From Streptomyces sp. NBC_00820 (GTDB lineage: Bacteria > Actinomycetota > Actinomycetes > Streptomycetales > Streptomycetaceae): DNA of 64,000 nt. A program made the translations under genes and the position numbers. Within the stretch, counting starts at the first letter, position 1. Every line of letters starts with the position of its first letter. Below are positions 52,209 through 60,827 of this stretch, in pieces. The notes under the pieces were generated by a model. The model had not been told where the DNA came from. It saw nothing but the letters and a program-made list of their open reading frames with translations, and searched no databases. Location of the stretch: the NCBI RefSeq assembly GCF_036347055.1, contig NZ_CP108882.1, positions 434,001 through 498,000 on the forward strand. The letters run 5' to 3'.

Positions 52209-54230
52209 ATGACCGACAGTCCTTTCCCGAGCAGGCGCCGACTGCTGCAGGCCGGCGGTGCCTTCGGGCTGGCGATGGCCGCCGGACCGCTTCTGACCAC
52301 CCGAGCCGATGCCGCGACCGCTGAAGCCGGCACCACGACCGTGACCGACCTGGGGCCGGGTCTGGTGCAGTTCTCGCTGATGAGCGGGCTAATGGTCGGC
52401 GACACCGTCTACATAGGGTCGCGCAACCTGAACCCCTCCCGCGTGATCGGGTTCCATCTGCCGAGCCGGAAGGTGGTGTCGCACACCGAACTCGACGCGG
52501 GGCCCGAGCCTTCCATCCAGGCGCTCGCGGCGGACCCCACCGGCCGGTACCTCTACATCGGCGTCCTGCTCAAGGCCGATCAGGGCAAGCCGAACCTCTA
52601 CCGGTGGGACCTGACGACGCCGGACGAGCCCGCCGTGGCCGTCGGCAGGACCGAGGACCGCGACATCCGTGATCTGGCCGTCGCACCCGACGGCATGGTC
52701 TACGCCGTGGGCGGCATGCCGGACAAGCCGCCCGTTCTGTGGGAGTACGACCCGGCCACCGGAACGGTCGTCAATCTGGGCACCCCCGATCCGAACGCGA
52801 CGCTGGCCAGGGCGGTCGCTGCCACGCGGAGCACCGTCTTCTTCGGGGCGGGCAGCATCCTGGCCGGCGGGGGCGGCGCGAGCAAGGCCTCGCTCTACGC
52901 CTACGACCGGGCGACGCGCACGTTCACCTCGGTCGTGCCCAAGGAGATGGAGAAGGACCCGAGCCTGCGTGAACTCGCCGTCATCGGCGGGAACCTGGTC
53001 GTCGGCACCTCGGGCGGCGTCGATCCCGCCAAGTTCGCCGTGATGGACCTCGCGGACCTCTCCCAGTACACCGTGGTGACCACGCAGGGCAAGACCGTCA
53101 AGTCCTTCAGCGCCGACGCGGACCGGATCTACTTCGCCTCCGAGGCGGGTGTGCAGGCCTACTCGACGGCGGAGAAGACGATCTCCCCCCTGGCGTTCAG
53201 CGGGCCTGACCTCGGCGAGATCTGGGGTGTGGACCACACCGACGGGAAGCTGGAGGTCGTCTCGGGCTACGGTTTCGTCGCCGAGATCGACCTGTCCGCA
53301 GGCACTTCGGTGGTCACCGACCTGGGCCAGGCGGGCGCGCCCGCCGGCGCTCAGGCAGGCATGGGGATCGCGGCCGGTGGAGGTTACGTCTACCTGGGCG
53401 GCAACGGCACCGTCTCCCGGCGCAGCCTGCGGACCGGCCAAGTCGTCAATCTGCGGGCCCCCGGCGAGGCCAAGGACGCGGAGGTGATCGACGGCCGCCT
53501 GTACACCGGCCAGTACGACGCGCAGGGCATCTGGCGGTACGACCCCGCCGACGGAGGGCAACCGCGTCAGGCCGCCCGGTTCGCCAGTGAGCAGAACCGG
53601 CCGCTGGACACCTCCTGGGACCCCCTCAACAAGCTGCTCCTGGTCGCCGTGCAGTCCGACACCGAGGGCGGCGGAGCCCTGTGGACGTACTCCCCGAAGA
53701 CCGGGAAGTCGGCCTCCTTCGTCAACCCGATCGACGGCGTCCAGCTCGTGCGGGCGGTGGCGAACCGGGGTGGCGTCGCCTACCTGGGCGGCGACAACGC
53801 CGCCAGGACGGGACCGCGCGGCACCGTCGTCGCTGTCGATCCCGTCACCGGCCGGGAGACGTGGCGCCTGGAGACGGGGCAGCCGGCCGGGGTGGCGGCC
53901 CTGGCGGTGCGGGGCCACCACCTCTACGGGCTGACCAGGAACGGCAGGTCGTTCGTCATCGACCTGCGCAACCGGCAACTGGTGTTCACCGCCGACGTGA
54001 GCAGCGTCTGCCAGGGCTTCGCCGCCCTGGTCACCAACCGCGGCACGGTCTACGGCGTCTCGACCACCACGCTGTTCCGCTTCGACCCGAGGACGTTCGC
54101 CGTCAGCACGGTCGTCACCGGCATCAACGGCGTCTGGTACAGCGGCCCGCACGTCAACGCCCACGGAGGCAAGCTCTACACGCTCCGCGACCACAACCTC
54201 GTCGAGGTCGACGACCGGCCGTCGTACTGA
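52209..54230 (+). CDS. Tat-exported PQQ-like beta-propeller protein
   Basis: 673-aa protein with a twin-arginine signal (SRRRLLQAGGAFGLAMAAGP, about 8-27, cleavage near ADAA). The rest is a run of beta-propeller blades (LYRWDLTTPDEPAVAVG, LWEYDPATGTVVNLGTP, GTVVAVDPVTGRETWRLETG, TLFRFDPRTF). Similar proteins accompany polysaccharide lyases or act as lyases or carbohydrate-binding proteins themselves; no catalytic residues can be assigned here. It follows the lyase gene by 36 bases with a good AAGGAG site, so they probably form one operon. Confidence 0.75.
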   Translation: MTDSPFPSRRRLLQAGGAFGLAMAAGPLLTTRADAATAEAGTTTVTDLGPGLVQFSLMSGLMVGDTVYIGSRNLNPSRVIGFHLPSRKVVSHTELDAGPEPSIQALAADPTGRYLYIGVLLKADQGKPNLYRWDLTTPDEPAVAVGRTEDRDIRDLAVAPDGMVYAVGGMPDKPPVLWEYDPATGTVVNLGTPDPNATLARAVAATRSTVFFGAGSILAGGGGASKASLYAYDRATRTFTSVVPKEMEKDPSLRELAVIGGNLVVGTSGGVDPAKFAVMDLADLSQYTVVTTQGKTVKSFSADADRIYFASEAGVQAYSTAEKTISPLAFSGPDLGEIWGVDHTDGKLEVVSGYGFVAEIDLSAGTSVVTDLGQAGAPAGAQAGMGIAAGGGYVYLGGNGTVSRRSLRTGQVVNLRAPGEAKDAEVIDGRLYTGQYDAQGIWRYDPADGGQPRQAARFASEQNRPLDTSWDPLNKLLLVAVQSDTEGGGALWTYSPKTGKSASFVNPIDGVQLVRAVANRGGVAYLGGDNAARTGPRGTVVAVDPVTGRETWRLETGQPAGVAALAVRGHHLYGLTRNGRSFVIDLRNRQLVFTADVSSVCQGFAALVTNRGTVYGVSTTTLFRFDPRTFAVSTVVTGINGVWYSGPHVNAHGGKLYTLRDHNLVEVDDRPSY

Positions 54231-54347
54231 GCCGAACGGCCGCCGTCCACGAAGTTCCGCGATCCGGCCGCCGGCGACCTTTGATTGATATCTTTCGGCT
54301 GTCGAGTGAAGGGGGATGAGTCACTCGCTACCGAGAGGGGACCGAAG

Positions 54348-55448
54348 GTGTTGGCCGACGAGCGTAGGGAAGCGATCCTGCGCGCTGTGGAGCGCCAGGG
54401 TTCGATCACCGTGAAGAAACTGGCGGAGGAGATGGGCGTCTCCGCCGTCACCCTGCGCCAGGACGTACGGGAACTGGCCGACCGGGGACTGCTGTCCCGG
54501 GTGCACGGCGGCGCAAAGGCCCTGACGTCGGCGCCGGCCCCGGCCGATGCCACCGCGGTCGAGGCTCCGGCCGCCGCCGCGCCGCCCGCGCAGGAGCGGT
54601 ACACCGTCGGGCTGGTGGTGCCGCCGGGCGGCTACTACTACCCGGAGGTGATCCGCGGCGTCCAGGACGCGGCCGGCTCGCGCGGCGTCCGTGTCGTGCT
54701 GGCCGTCTCCGGGGAGTCCCTGTCGGACAACCAGGAGCAGGTCCGCCGCCTCATGGCCGGCGGCGTCGACGGCCTGCTGCTGATGCTGCACCCGGGCCTG
54801 CGCCCGCTGGACGAGGCCGAGCAGTGGCTGAGCGGCCTTGACGTGCCGGCCGTCCTGGTGGAGCGCCGGGCGGGGCTGCGGGCCGGCCGGCTGGAACAGG
54901 TGGCCTCCGACCACGCCTACGGCGCCGCACTGGCCGTACGTCATCTCGCCGGCCTCGGGTACGACAAGGTGGCCCTTGTCGCCCGGGCCGAGAGCCCCAA
55001 CACGGCTCTCCTCAGCGCCGGATACGCCGAAGCCGCGAAGGTCATGGGGCTGACGCCGGGGCCGGAGTACCGCATCACCACCACCGGTGACGCGGCTCCG
55101 GCCGACGCGCGTTTCGAGGAGGTCGTCCGGGCCGTGGAGGCCGGAGAGGTCCGGGCGGCGCTGGTGCACAACGACATCGACGCCATCGCCCTCCTCGGCA
55201 TCCTGCGCGCCCGGGGGCTGCGCGTGCCGGAGGATCTGGCTTTGGTCACCTACGACGACGAGGTAGCCGAGCTGAGCGAGATCCCCCTCACCGCGGTGGC
55301 CCCTCCCAAGCAGGCGGTGGGGTCGTGGGCCCTCGACCTGGCGGTGCGACGGCTGACCGACCCCGCCACGCCGCTGGCCGAGATCCTGCTCCGTCCGGAA
55401 CTGCGGGTGCGTGCGTCCTGTGGGGCCGACCGCATGGCCGAGGCCTGA
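54348..55448 (+). CDS. Hybrid DeoR-HTH / LacI-ligand-domain transcription regulator
   Basis: 366-aa regulator. N-terminal DeoR-type winged helix (about 1-60: ADERREAILRAVERQGSITV, VTLRQDVRELADRGLLSRVH), an Ala/Pro linker, then a periplasmic-binding-protein-like domain (about 85-360: YTVGLVVPPGGYYYPEVIRG, VDGLLLMLHPG, VALVHN-like RAALVHNDIDAIALLG). This combination is common for sugar-responsive repressors in actinomycetes. It sits between the lyase/propeller genes and the ABC importer and probably controls both. The GTG at 54348 has GAGAGGGG 7 bases upstream. Confidence 0.87.
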   Translation: MLADERREAILRAVERQGSITVKKLAEEMGVSAVTLRQDVRELADRGLLSRVHGGAKALTSAPAPADATAVEAPAAAAPPAQERYTVGLVVPPGGYYYPEVIRGVQDAAGSRGVRVVLAVSGESLSDNQEQVRRLMAGGVDGLLLMLHPGLRPLDEAEQWLSGLDVPAVLVERRAGLRAGRLEQVASDHAYGAALAVRHLAGLGYDKVALVARAESPNTALLSAGYAEAAKVMGLTPGPEYRITTTGDAAPADARFEEVVRAVEAGEVRAALVHNDIDAIALLGILRARGLRVPEDLALVTYDDEVAELSEIPLTAVAPPKQAVGSWALDLAVRRLTDPATPLAEILLRPELRVRASCGADRMAEA

Positions 55449-55461
55449 CCGCCCCGGCCAT

Positions 55462-55523
55462 GCGATGTCGTATCGCTTTCGTTTCTAACAAACGAAAGCG
55501 AACGTATTGACGCGATGTCGTAT
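55462..55523. promoter_or_regulatory. Operator region upstream of the sugar ABC operon
   Basis: CGCTTTCGTTT (55474-55484) and AAACGAAAGCG (55490-55500) form a perfect 11-bp inverted repeat around CTAAC. It is flanked by identical 12-mers GCGATGTCGTAT at 55462-55473 and 55512-55523. TTGACG at 55507-55512 with AATGAT at 55530-55535 (17-base spacer) is a plausible promoter just downstream. The repeat is a likely target of the DeoR/LacI hybrid regulator. Confidence 0.7.
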
Positions 55524-55571
55524 GTTGCGAATGATTGCGGTGACACCCAAGCGAACGATCGGTGGCACAGC

Positions 55572-56876
55572 ATGTTTCGCAGACGCCTGACAGCTCTGAC
55601 CTGTTCCGTGGCGACACTCGGCGTGCTCGTCACGGGATGTGGCAACCCGGACGACAAGGGAACCGCGGCAGGACCGAAGACCGGCGCCGTCACCTTCTGG
55701 TCCTTCGTCAAGGGCTCCGACCAGGTGGCCGCGGCCTTCAACCGGACCCATCCGGGCATCAAGGTGACCTTCGAGTCGGTGCCCTCGGGCCAGGAGTACT
55801 ACTCCAAGCTCACCAACGCGGTGAAGGCCGGCACCGCCCCGGACGTCGCGGTGGTCGAGTACCCCGAGCTCCCGGAGTTCGCCGCCCAGGGCGAGCTGGA
55901 GAGCCTGGACGGAAACCTCGGCACCCTCGTCAAGGACCACTTTCCCAAGCCGGTACGGCAGTTGGTCGAGCTGGGCGGCACGACCTGGGGCGTTCCCCGC
56001 GACGCCGCGCCGCTGATGCTCTACTACCGCAACGACTTCTTCAAGGACCACCGGATCGCCGTTCCCAAGACCTGGGACGCGTACCGGAACATGACCGCCC
56101 AGGTGAAGCGGGCCGACCCTAAGGCCCGCGGCGGGGTCCTGTTCACCGACAACCCGGGGCTGCTGACCGCCCTCGCCTGGCAGGCCGGAGCCCAGTGGTT
56201 CGGCACCCGGAAGGACGCCTGGAAGGTGTCGCTCACCGATGCCCCCTCGCGGAAGGTGGCCGACTACTGGGGCGACCTCGCCCGGCACGACCTCGTCAGC
56301 TCGTCGAGCACGCTCGACCCGTTCTGGACGAGCGTCCAGCAGAACAGGACCGTCGCCTACGTCTGCGCGAGCTGGTGCGCGGGAGCCCTGCGGGCGACCG
56401 TCGCCGACCAGGCGGGCAAGTGGTCGGTGGCCCCGGTCCCGACCTGGGACGGCAAGCCGGCCTCCGCGATGTACGGCGGCTCGTCCTTCGTCATCCCCAA
56501 GGGCGCCGAGAACAGCGGAGCCGCCGCGGAGTTCATCAAGTGGATCACCACCGACCCCGAGGGCATGAAGGCGTGGGTCTCCTCCGGCACCAGCAGCATG
56601 TTCCCCGCCGACCCCCGGCTCGTGCCCGTCGCCAAGGCCGCCTTCCCGACCTCCTACTTCGGCGGCCAGGACGTGTACGCCGTGGGCAGCGCGTCCTACG
56701 ACGCGGTCGCGCCCGGCTGGACCTGGGGCCCCGTCATGGGAACCACGAACACGGCCGTCGTCGACCAGCTGCCGAAGGTCGCCCATGGCGACGCGAGCCT
56801 CTTCGGCATCCTCGAGGGCGCGCAGCGAGCCACCGTCAAGGACATCCGGCATCGCGGCATGCGGCTCGCCCCGTAG
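55572..56876 (+). CDS. Sugar ABC transporter substrate-binding lipoprotein
   Basis: 434-aa lipoprotein: lipobox LVTGC with Cys23. The mature part is a family 1 carbohydrate-binding protein: GAVTFWSFVKGSDQVAAAFN, SGQEYYSKLTNAVKAGTAPD, LYYRNDFFKDHRI, and the C-terminal MYGGSSFVIPKGAENSGAAA. It delivers a mono- or oligosaccharide to the two downstream permeases. No ATPase gene is present, as is usual in Streptomyces, where a shared MsiK serves many sugar importers. The ATG at 55572 is inferred from the signal peptide. Confidence 0.9.
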   Translation: MFRRRLTALTCSVATLGVLVTGCGNPDDKGTAAGPKTGAVTFWSFVKGSDQVAAAFNRTHPGIKVTFESVPSGQEYYSKLTNAVKAGTAPDVAVVEYPELPEFAAQGELESLDGNLGTLVKDHFPKPVRQLVELGGTTWGVPRDAAPLMLYYRNDFFKDHRIAVPKTWDAYRNMTAQVKRADPKARGGVLFTDNPGLLTALAWQAGAQWFGTRKDAWKVSLTDAPSRKVADYWGDLARHDLVSSSSTLDPFWTSVQQNRTVAYVCASWCAGALRATVADQAGKWSVAPVPTWDGKPASAMYGGSSFVIPKGAENSGAAAEFIKWITTDPEGMKAWVSSGTSSMFPADPRLVPVAKAAFPTSYFGGQDVYAVGSASYDAVAPGWTWGPVMGTTNTAVVDQLPKVAHGDASLFGILEGAQRATVKDIRHRGMRLAP

Positions 56877-56973
56877 CACGCGAACCCCTGGTGGCCCTGC
56901 CGCCCGCTCCGCCGGGCGGGGCCACCGTCCGGCCCAGCCCCCGCACTCTCCCGCACCCATCGAGGAAGCCGGT

Positions 56974-57870
56974 ATGGCAAGCCCGTCAGCCCGTGCCCAG
57001 CGCCGTACCGCCGCGCTGCTCCTGGCACCGTTTCTCGTCCTGTTCAGCGCCGTCACCATCGCCCCTCTGCTCTACGCGGGCTGGATGAGCCTGTTCACCA
57101 CCCGCACCTCCGGCCTCGGCTTCGGTGGCACCAGAGAGGTCTTCGCCGGCCTGGACAACTACGCGAACGCGTTGTCGGACCCGGCGTTCCGTGACGGTTT
57201 CCTCACCGTCGCCGTGTACGTCGCGGTCTACATCCCGGTGATGATCGGCGGCGCGCTCCTCCTCGCCCTGCTGCTGGACTCGGCACTGGTCAAGGCCCGC
57301 GCCTTCTTCCAACTGGCCCTGTTCCTGCCGCACGCGGTACCCGGACTGATCGCGGCGCTCATCTGGGTCTACCTGTACACCCCGGGGCTGAGCCCGGTGA
57401 TCGACCTGCTCGGCTCCGGCGGGATCCACGTCAGCTTCCTGTCGGCGGACAACGCGGTGTTCTCCACGGCGAACATCGCGGTCTGGGAGTGGACCGGCTA
57501 CAACATGGTCATCTTCTACGCCGCCCTCAAGGCGGTGTCGGGCGAGACCCTGGACGCGGCGAGGATCGACGGCGCCGGCGGCATCCGTACCGCCCTGTCG
57601 ATCAAGCTGCCGATGATCCGCCCCTCCATCGCGCTGGCCGTGCTGTTCACCGTGATCGGATCGGTCCAGCTCTTCACCGAGCCGAAGGTCATCTACAGCG
57701 CGTCCAGCGCGATCGGCAGCGACTGGACGCCCAACATGTACGTGGAGAGCGCCGCCTTCACCCACAACGACTTCGGCCTCGCGGCAGCCGCCTCGCTGCT
57801 CATCGCGCTGTTCGCCGCGGTCCTCTCGTTCCTCGTCACCCGTTTTTCTCGCAGCAGGAGCCGGCCGTGA
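56974..57870 (+). CDS. Sugar ABC transporter permease (MalF-type)
   Basis: 298-aa permease with six predicted helices and the EAA loop SGETLDAARIDGAGGIRTAL (about 190-209), typical of MalF/UgpA-type components of CUT1 importers. The ATG at 56974 follows GAGGAAG. The stop overlaps the next gene's GTG start (GTGA). Confidence 0.9.
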   Translation: MASPSARAQRRTAALLLAPFLVLFSAVTIAPLLYAGWMSLFTTRTSGLGFGGTREVFAGLDNYANALSDPAFRDGFLTVAVYVAVYIPVMIGGALLLALLLDSALVKARAFFQLALFLPHAVPGLIAALIWVYLYTPGLSPVIDLLGSGGIHVSFLSADNAVFSTANIAVWEWTGYNMVIFYAALKAVSGETLDAARIDGAGGIRTALSIKLPMIRPSIALAVLFTVIGSVQLFTEPKVIYSASSAIGSDWTPNMYVESAAFTHNDFGLAAAASLLIALFAAVLSFLVTRFSRSRSRP

Positions 57871-58820
57871 CCAAGCCCACGACACTCACCGCCCCGGCGC
57901 CCGCCGCGGCCCCGGGCCGCACGAGCGGGAGCGGGCCGGCCGCCCGGCACACCCCGCCGCGCCCCAGGAAGCGCCCCTCGGACCTGCTGTCCAGGACCGG
58001 CGTGACCGCCATGCTGGGTCTCGCCACCCTCTACACGCTGCTGCCGATGCTCTGGCTGGTCCTGTCGTCCACCAAGAGCCGCCAGGACCTCTTCGCCACG
58101 AACGGCTTCGCACCGGGCAGACACTTCGCGCTCTTCGACAACCTCGGCCACCTGTTCCGGGCCGACAACGGCATCTACCTGCGCTGGATGGTCAACACGG
58201 TCCTGTACGCCGGTCTCGGCGCGCTGCTGGCCACGGTGTTCAGCGTGGCTGCCGGATACGCGTTCGACAAGCTGGCCTTCCCGCTCAAGGAGAAGCTCTT
58301 CGCCTTCGTCCTGCTGGGCGTGATGGTTCCCGGCACGGCACTGGCGATCCCGCTGTACCTGATCGCCGCCGAGGTCGGTCTGGTGAACACCTTCTGGGGT
58401 GTCTTCCTCCCCGGCCTCGTCTTCCCGTTCGGGGTCTACCTGGCCCGGGTGTTCAGCGCGGCCTATGTCCCCGGCGAGGTCCTGGAGGCCGCCCGGATGG
58501 ACGGGGCCGGCGAGTTCAAGACCTTCTGCCGGATCGCCTTCCCCATGCTCGCGCCCGCCTTCGTGACCATCTTCCTCTTCCAGTTCACCCAGATCTGGAA
58601 CAGCTTCTTCCTGCCCCTGGTGATGCTGTCCGACAAGGACCTCTACCCGGTCAACCTCGGTCTGTACGTCTGGTACGGGTCCGCCCTCTCGCAGGGCCAT
58701 CCGCAGGACTACCTCCTGGCAGTCGTCGGATCACTGGTGTCCGTGGCTCCGCTGGTCGTCCTCTTCCTGATGCTCCAGCGGTTCTGGAAGTCCGGCATGA
58801 CAGCCGGCGCCGTCAAGTAG
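57867..58820 (+). CDS. Sugar ABC transporter permease (MalG-type)
   Basis: 317-aa permease with a polar N-terminal tail of about 45 residues and six helices. EAA loop GEVLEAARMDGAGEFKTFCR (about 206-225). It partners the upstream permease; the 4-base overlap suggests translational coupling. Confidence 0.9.
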   Translation: MTKPTTLTAPAPAAAPGRTSGSGPAARHTPPRPRKRPSDLLSRTGVTAMLGLATLYTLLPMLWLVLSSTKSRQDLFATNGFAPGRHFALFDNLGHLFRADNGIYLRWMVNTVLYAGLGALLATVFSVAAGYAFDKLAFPLKEKLFAFVLLGVMVPGTALAIPLYLIAAEVGLVNTFWGVFLPGLVFPFGVYLARVFSAAYVPGEVLEAARMDGAGEFKTFCRIAFPMLAPAFVTIFLFQFTQIWNSFFLPLVMLSDKDLYPVNLGLYVWYGSALSQGHPQDYLLAVVGSLVSVAPLVVLFLMLQRFWKSGMTAGAVK

Positions 58821-58842
58821 GCCCATCGTCATGAGGATCCCC

Positions 58843-59937
58843 ATGCCTTCCACGCAGCAGCCTTCCCCCCAGCCGCATCCCGGCCATTCCGCTCGGCCGC
58901 ATCCCGGCCAGTCGCCGTCGACGCGGTCGCCGTCCGAACGGCCCCGCCCGCGCGCCTTGTTCGCCATGGGGCGACGGCACCACGACGCGCTCTTCCCGCC
59001 GGCCGCGATCCAGCGGCTGACCCGTCACGTCGACATCGATCCGCGGCTCGTGGCCGAGGACTTCGACCGGATTCCGGACCTGGCGGCCGTCGAACTCCTG
59101 ATCACCTCCTGGGGATGCCCACCCCTCGACGACGCCGCACTGGCCCGCATGCCGGCGCTGCGGGCGGTCGTGCACGCCGCGGGAAGCGTCAAACACCATG
59201 TGACGGACGCGTGTTGGGACCGCGGACTGCTCGTCTCCACGGCGGCCGCGGCCAACGCCGTACCCGTCGCCGAGTACACGGTCGCCGCCGTCCTGTTCGC
59301 CAACAAGCGAGTAGTGGAGATCAGCGGGCTCTACCGCGAACACCGAGCCGCCCTGGACTGGGCGACGCACTTCCCGGGCTTCGGCAACTACCGCAGGACG
59401 GTCGGCGTGGTGGGCGCCTCCCTGGTGGGACGCAGAGTGCTGGAACTGCTGCGCCCCTTCGACTTCGACCTCCTGCTGGCCGACCCGCACCTCGACCCCT
59501 CGCGTGCCGAGGCGTTGGGGGCCCGGCTCGTCGACCTCGACGAGATGCTCGCCGTCAGCGACGTCGTGTCCCTCCACGCCCCCGCCCTGCCCGAGACCCA
59601 CCACCTGCTGGACGCCCGCAGACTGTCGCTCCTGCGTGACGGCGCCACCCTCGTCAACACCGGGAGGGGCTCGCTCATCGATCCCGAGGCCCTCACCGCC
59701 GAGGCTTCCTCGGGCCGCATCCACGCCGTCCTGGACGTCACCGACCCCGAGGTCCCGCCGCCGACCTCACCGCTGTACTCGCTGCCCAACGTGCTGCTCA
59801 CCCCGCACATCGCAGGATCGCTCGGCGGCGAACTCCTGCGCATCACCGGCAGTGCGCTGGACGAGGTGGAACGCTACTGCGGGGGGCTGGAGTTCGCGCA
59901 TCCCGTGACCCGTGAGGCCCTGGCCATCTCGGCCTGA
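58843..59937 (+). CDS. D-isomer-specific 2-hydroxyacid dehydrogenase family protein
   Basis: 364-aa NAD-dependent dehydrogenase. The Rossmann segment TVGVVGASLVGRRVLELLRP (about 188-207) has Gly-Ala-Ser-Leu-Val-Gly rather than the standard GxGxxG. Catalytic residues are present: Arg in VNTGRGSLID, Glu in DVTDPEVPP, His in LLTPHIAGSLG. An N-terminal Pro/Ser/His-rich tail of about 40 residues contains a duplicated HPG motif. The likely reaction is a reversible 2-keto/2-hydroxy conversion of a sugar acid. The ATG at 58843 has GAGGA 5 bases upstream; ATG 58831 is an alternative. Confidence 0.85.
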   Translation: MPSTQQPSPQPHPGHSARPHPGQSPSTRSPSERPRPRALFAMGRRHHDALFPPAAIQRLTRHVDIDPRLVAEDFDRIPDLAAVELLITSWGCPPLDDAALARMPALRAVVHAAGSVKHHVTDACWDRGLLVSTAAAANAVPVAEYTVAAVLFANKRVVEISGLYREHRAALDWATHFPGFGNYRRTVGVVGASLVGRRVLELLRPFDFDLLLADPHLDPSRAEALGARLVDLDEMLAVSDVVSLHAPALPETHHLLDARRLSLLRDGATLVNTGRGSLIDPEALTAEASSGRIHAVLDVTDPEVPPPTSPLYSLPNVLLTPHIAGSLGGELLRITGSALDEVERYCGGLEFAHPVTREALAISA

Positions 59938-59965
59938 GGCCGCCCCAGAAGATCGGAGTGCCCGC

Positions 59966-60646
59966 ATGTCCCGGACCGGCCGGCTGTCGGACGTCCTCGT
60001 CTACACCCGTACCACCGGCTACCGCCACGACTCCATCCCCGCCGGCACGGCCGCGCTGCGCGAGCTGGGCCAGGCGTACGGCTTCGCCGTGGAGGCGAGC
60101 GAGGACCCCGCGGTCTTCACCGACGCCTCCCTCGCGGGGCGCAGCGCGGTGGTCTTCCTGTCCACCAGCGGCGAGGTGCTCACCCCGGACGGTCAGGCGG
60201 CGCTGCGGCGCTGGACGACCGACGGCGGCGGCTTCATGGGCGTCCACTCCGCCGCGTGCACCGAGTACGACTGGCCGTACTACGGCGACCTGCTCGGCGC
60301 GCGCTTCGCCGGCCACCCTGAATTCCAGCCCGGCACCGTGCTGGTGGAGGACCGGAGCCATCCGGCCATGGCCCACCTGCCGACGCGGTGGGACTGGAAC
60401 GACGAGTGGTACGACTTCCACGGCAGCCCGCGCTCCGACGTGCGTGTCCTCGCCGGCATCGACGAGTCCGGCTACCGGGGCGGAAGCATGGGCGCCGATC
60501 ATCCCCTGGTGTGGTGCCGGGAGTTCGAGGGCGGCGGCCGCTCCTTCTACACGGCCCTGGGGCACGCGAGCGACGCGTACACCGACCCGGCCTTCCGCCA
60601 CCACCTCCTGGGCGGCCTGCGCTGGACGGCCGGCGCGGCGATCTGA
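59966..60646 (+). CDS. ThuA-domain protein
   Basis: 226-aa protein with the ThuA (class I amidotransferase-like) fold: VLVYTRTTGYRHDSIPAGTA, FLSTSGEVL, GGFMGVHSAACTEYDWPYYG, and AFRHHLLGGLRWTAG. ThuA-domain proteins act in trehalose/sucrose utilisation through 3-keto sugars in rhizobia, and accompany Gfo/Idh/MocA enzymes in many sugar loci. The His and Tyr-rich motifs are conserved here. It lies 28 bases after the dehydrogenase gene. Confidence 0.85.
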   Translation: MSRTGRLSDVLVYTRTTGYRHDSIPAGTAALRELGQAYGFAVEASEDPAVFTDASLAGRSAVVFLSTSGEVLTPDGQAALRRWTTDGGGFMGVHSAACTEYDWPYYGDLLGARFAGHPEFQPGTVLVEDRSHPAMAHLPTRWDWNDEWYDFHGSPRSDVRVLAGIDESGYRGGSMGADHPLVWCREFEGGGRSFYTALGHASDAYTDPAFRHHLLGGLRWTAGAAI

Positions 60647-60743
60647 CGCCGTTCGGGCTCGGGAACGCCCCGCGACGGCACGTCCCCGGGCCCGGGACGC
60701 ACATCCCGGCCCCTCGCGGGCGGCGGGCCACGTCCCGGCACTG

Positions 60744-60788
60744 TTGACCGAGCCCCCGAGGCTCAGTTTCATCGATGAAAACGCTTTC
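60744..60788 (+). promoter_or_regulatory. Promoter and LacI-type operator of the oxidoreductase operon
   Basis: TTTCATCGATGAAA (60767-60780) is a perfect 14-bp palindrome. It overlaps GAAAACGCTTTC (60777-60788), a near-palindrome with the central CG of LacI-family operators. TTGACC (60744-60749) is a possible -35, placing the palindrome over the -10 position, consistent with repression. Confidence 0.6.
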
Positions 60789-60827
60789 CACGCCTGGAGA
60801 GCCCTGATTCCGAGGAGAGATCCACCT

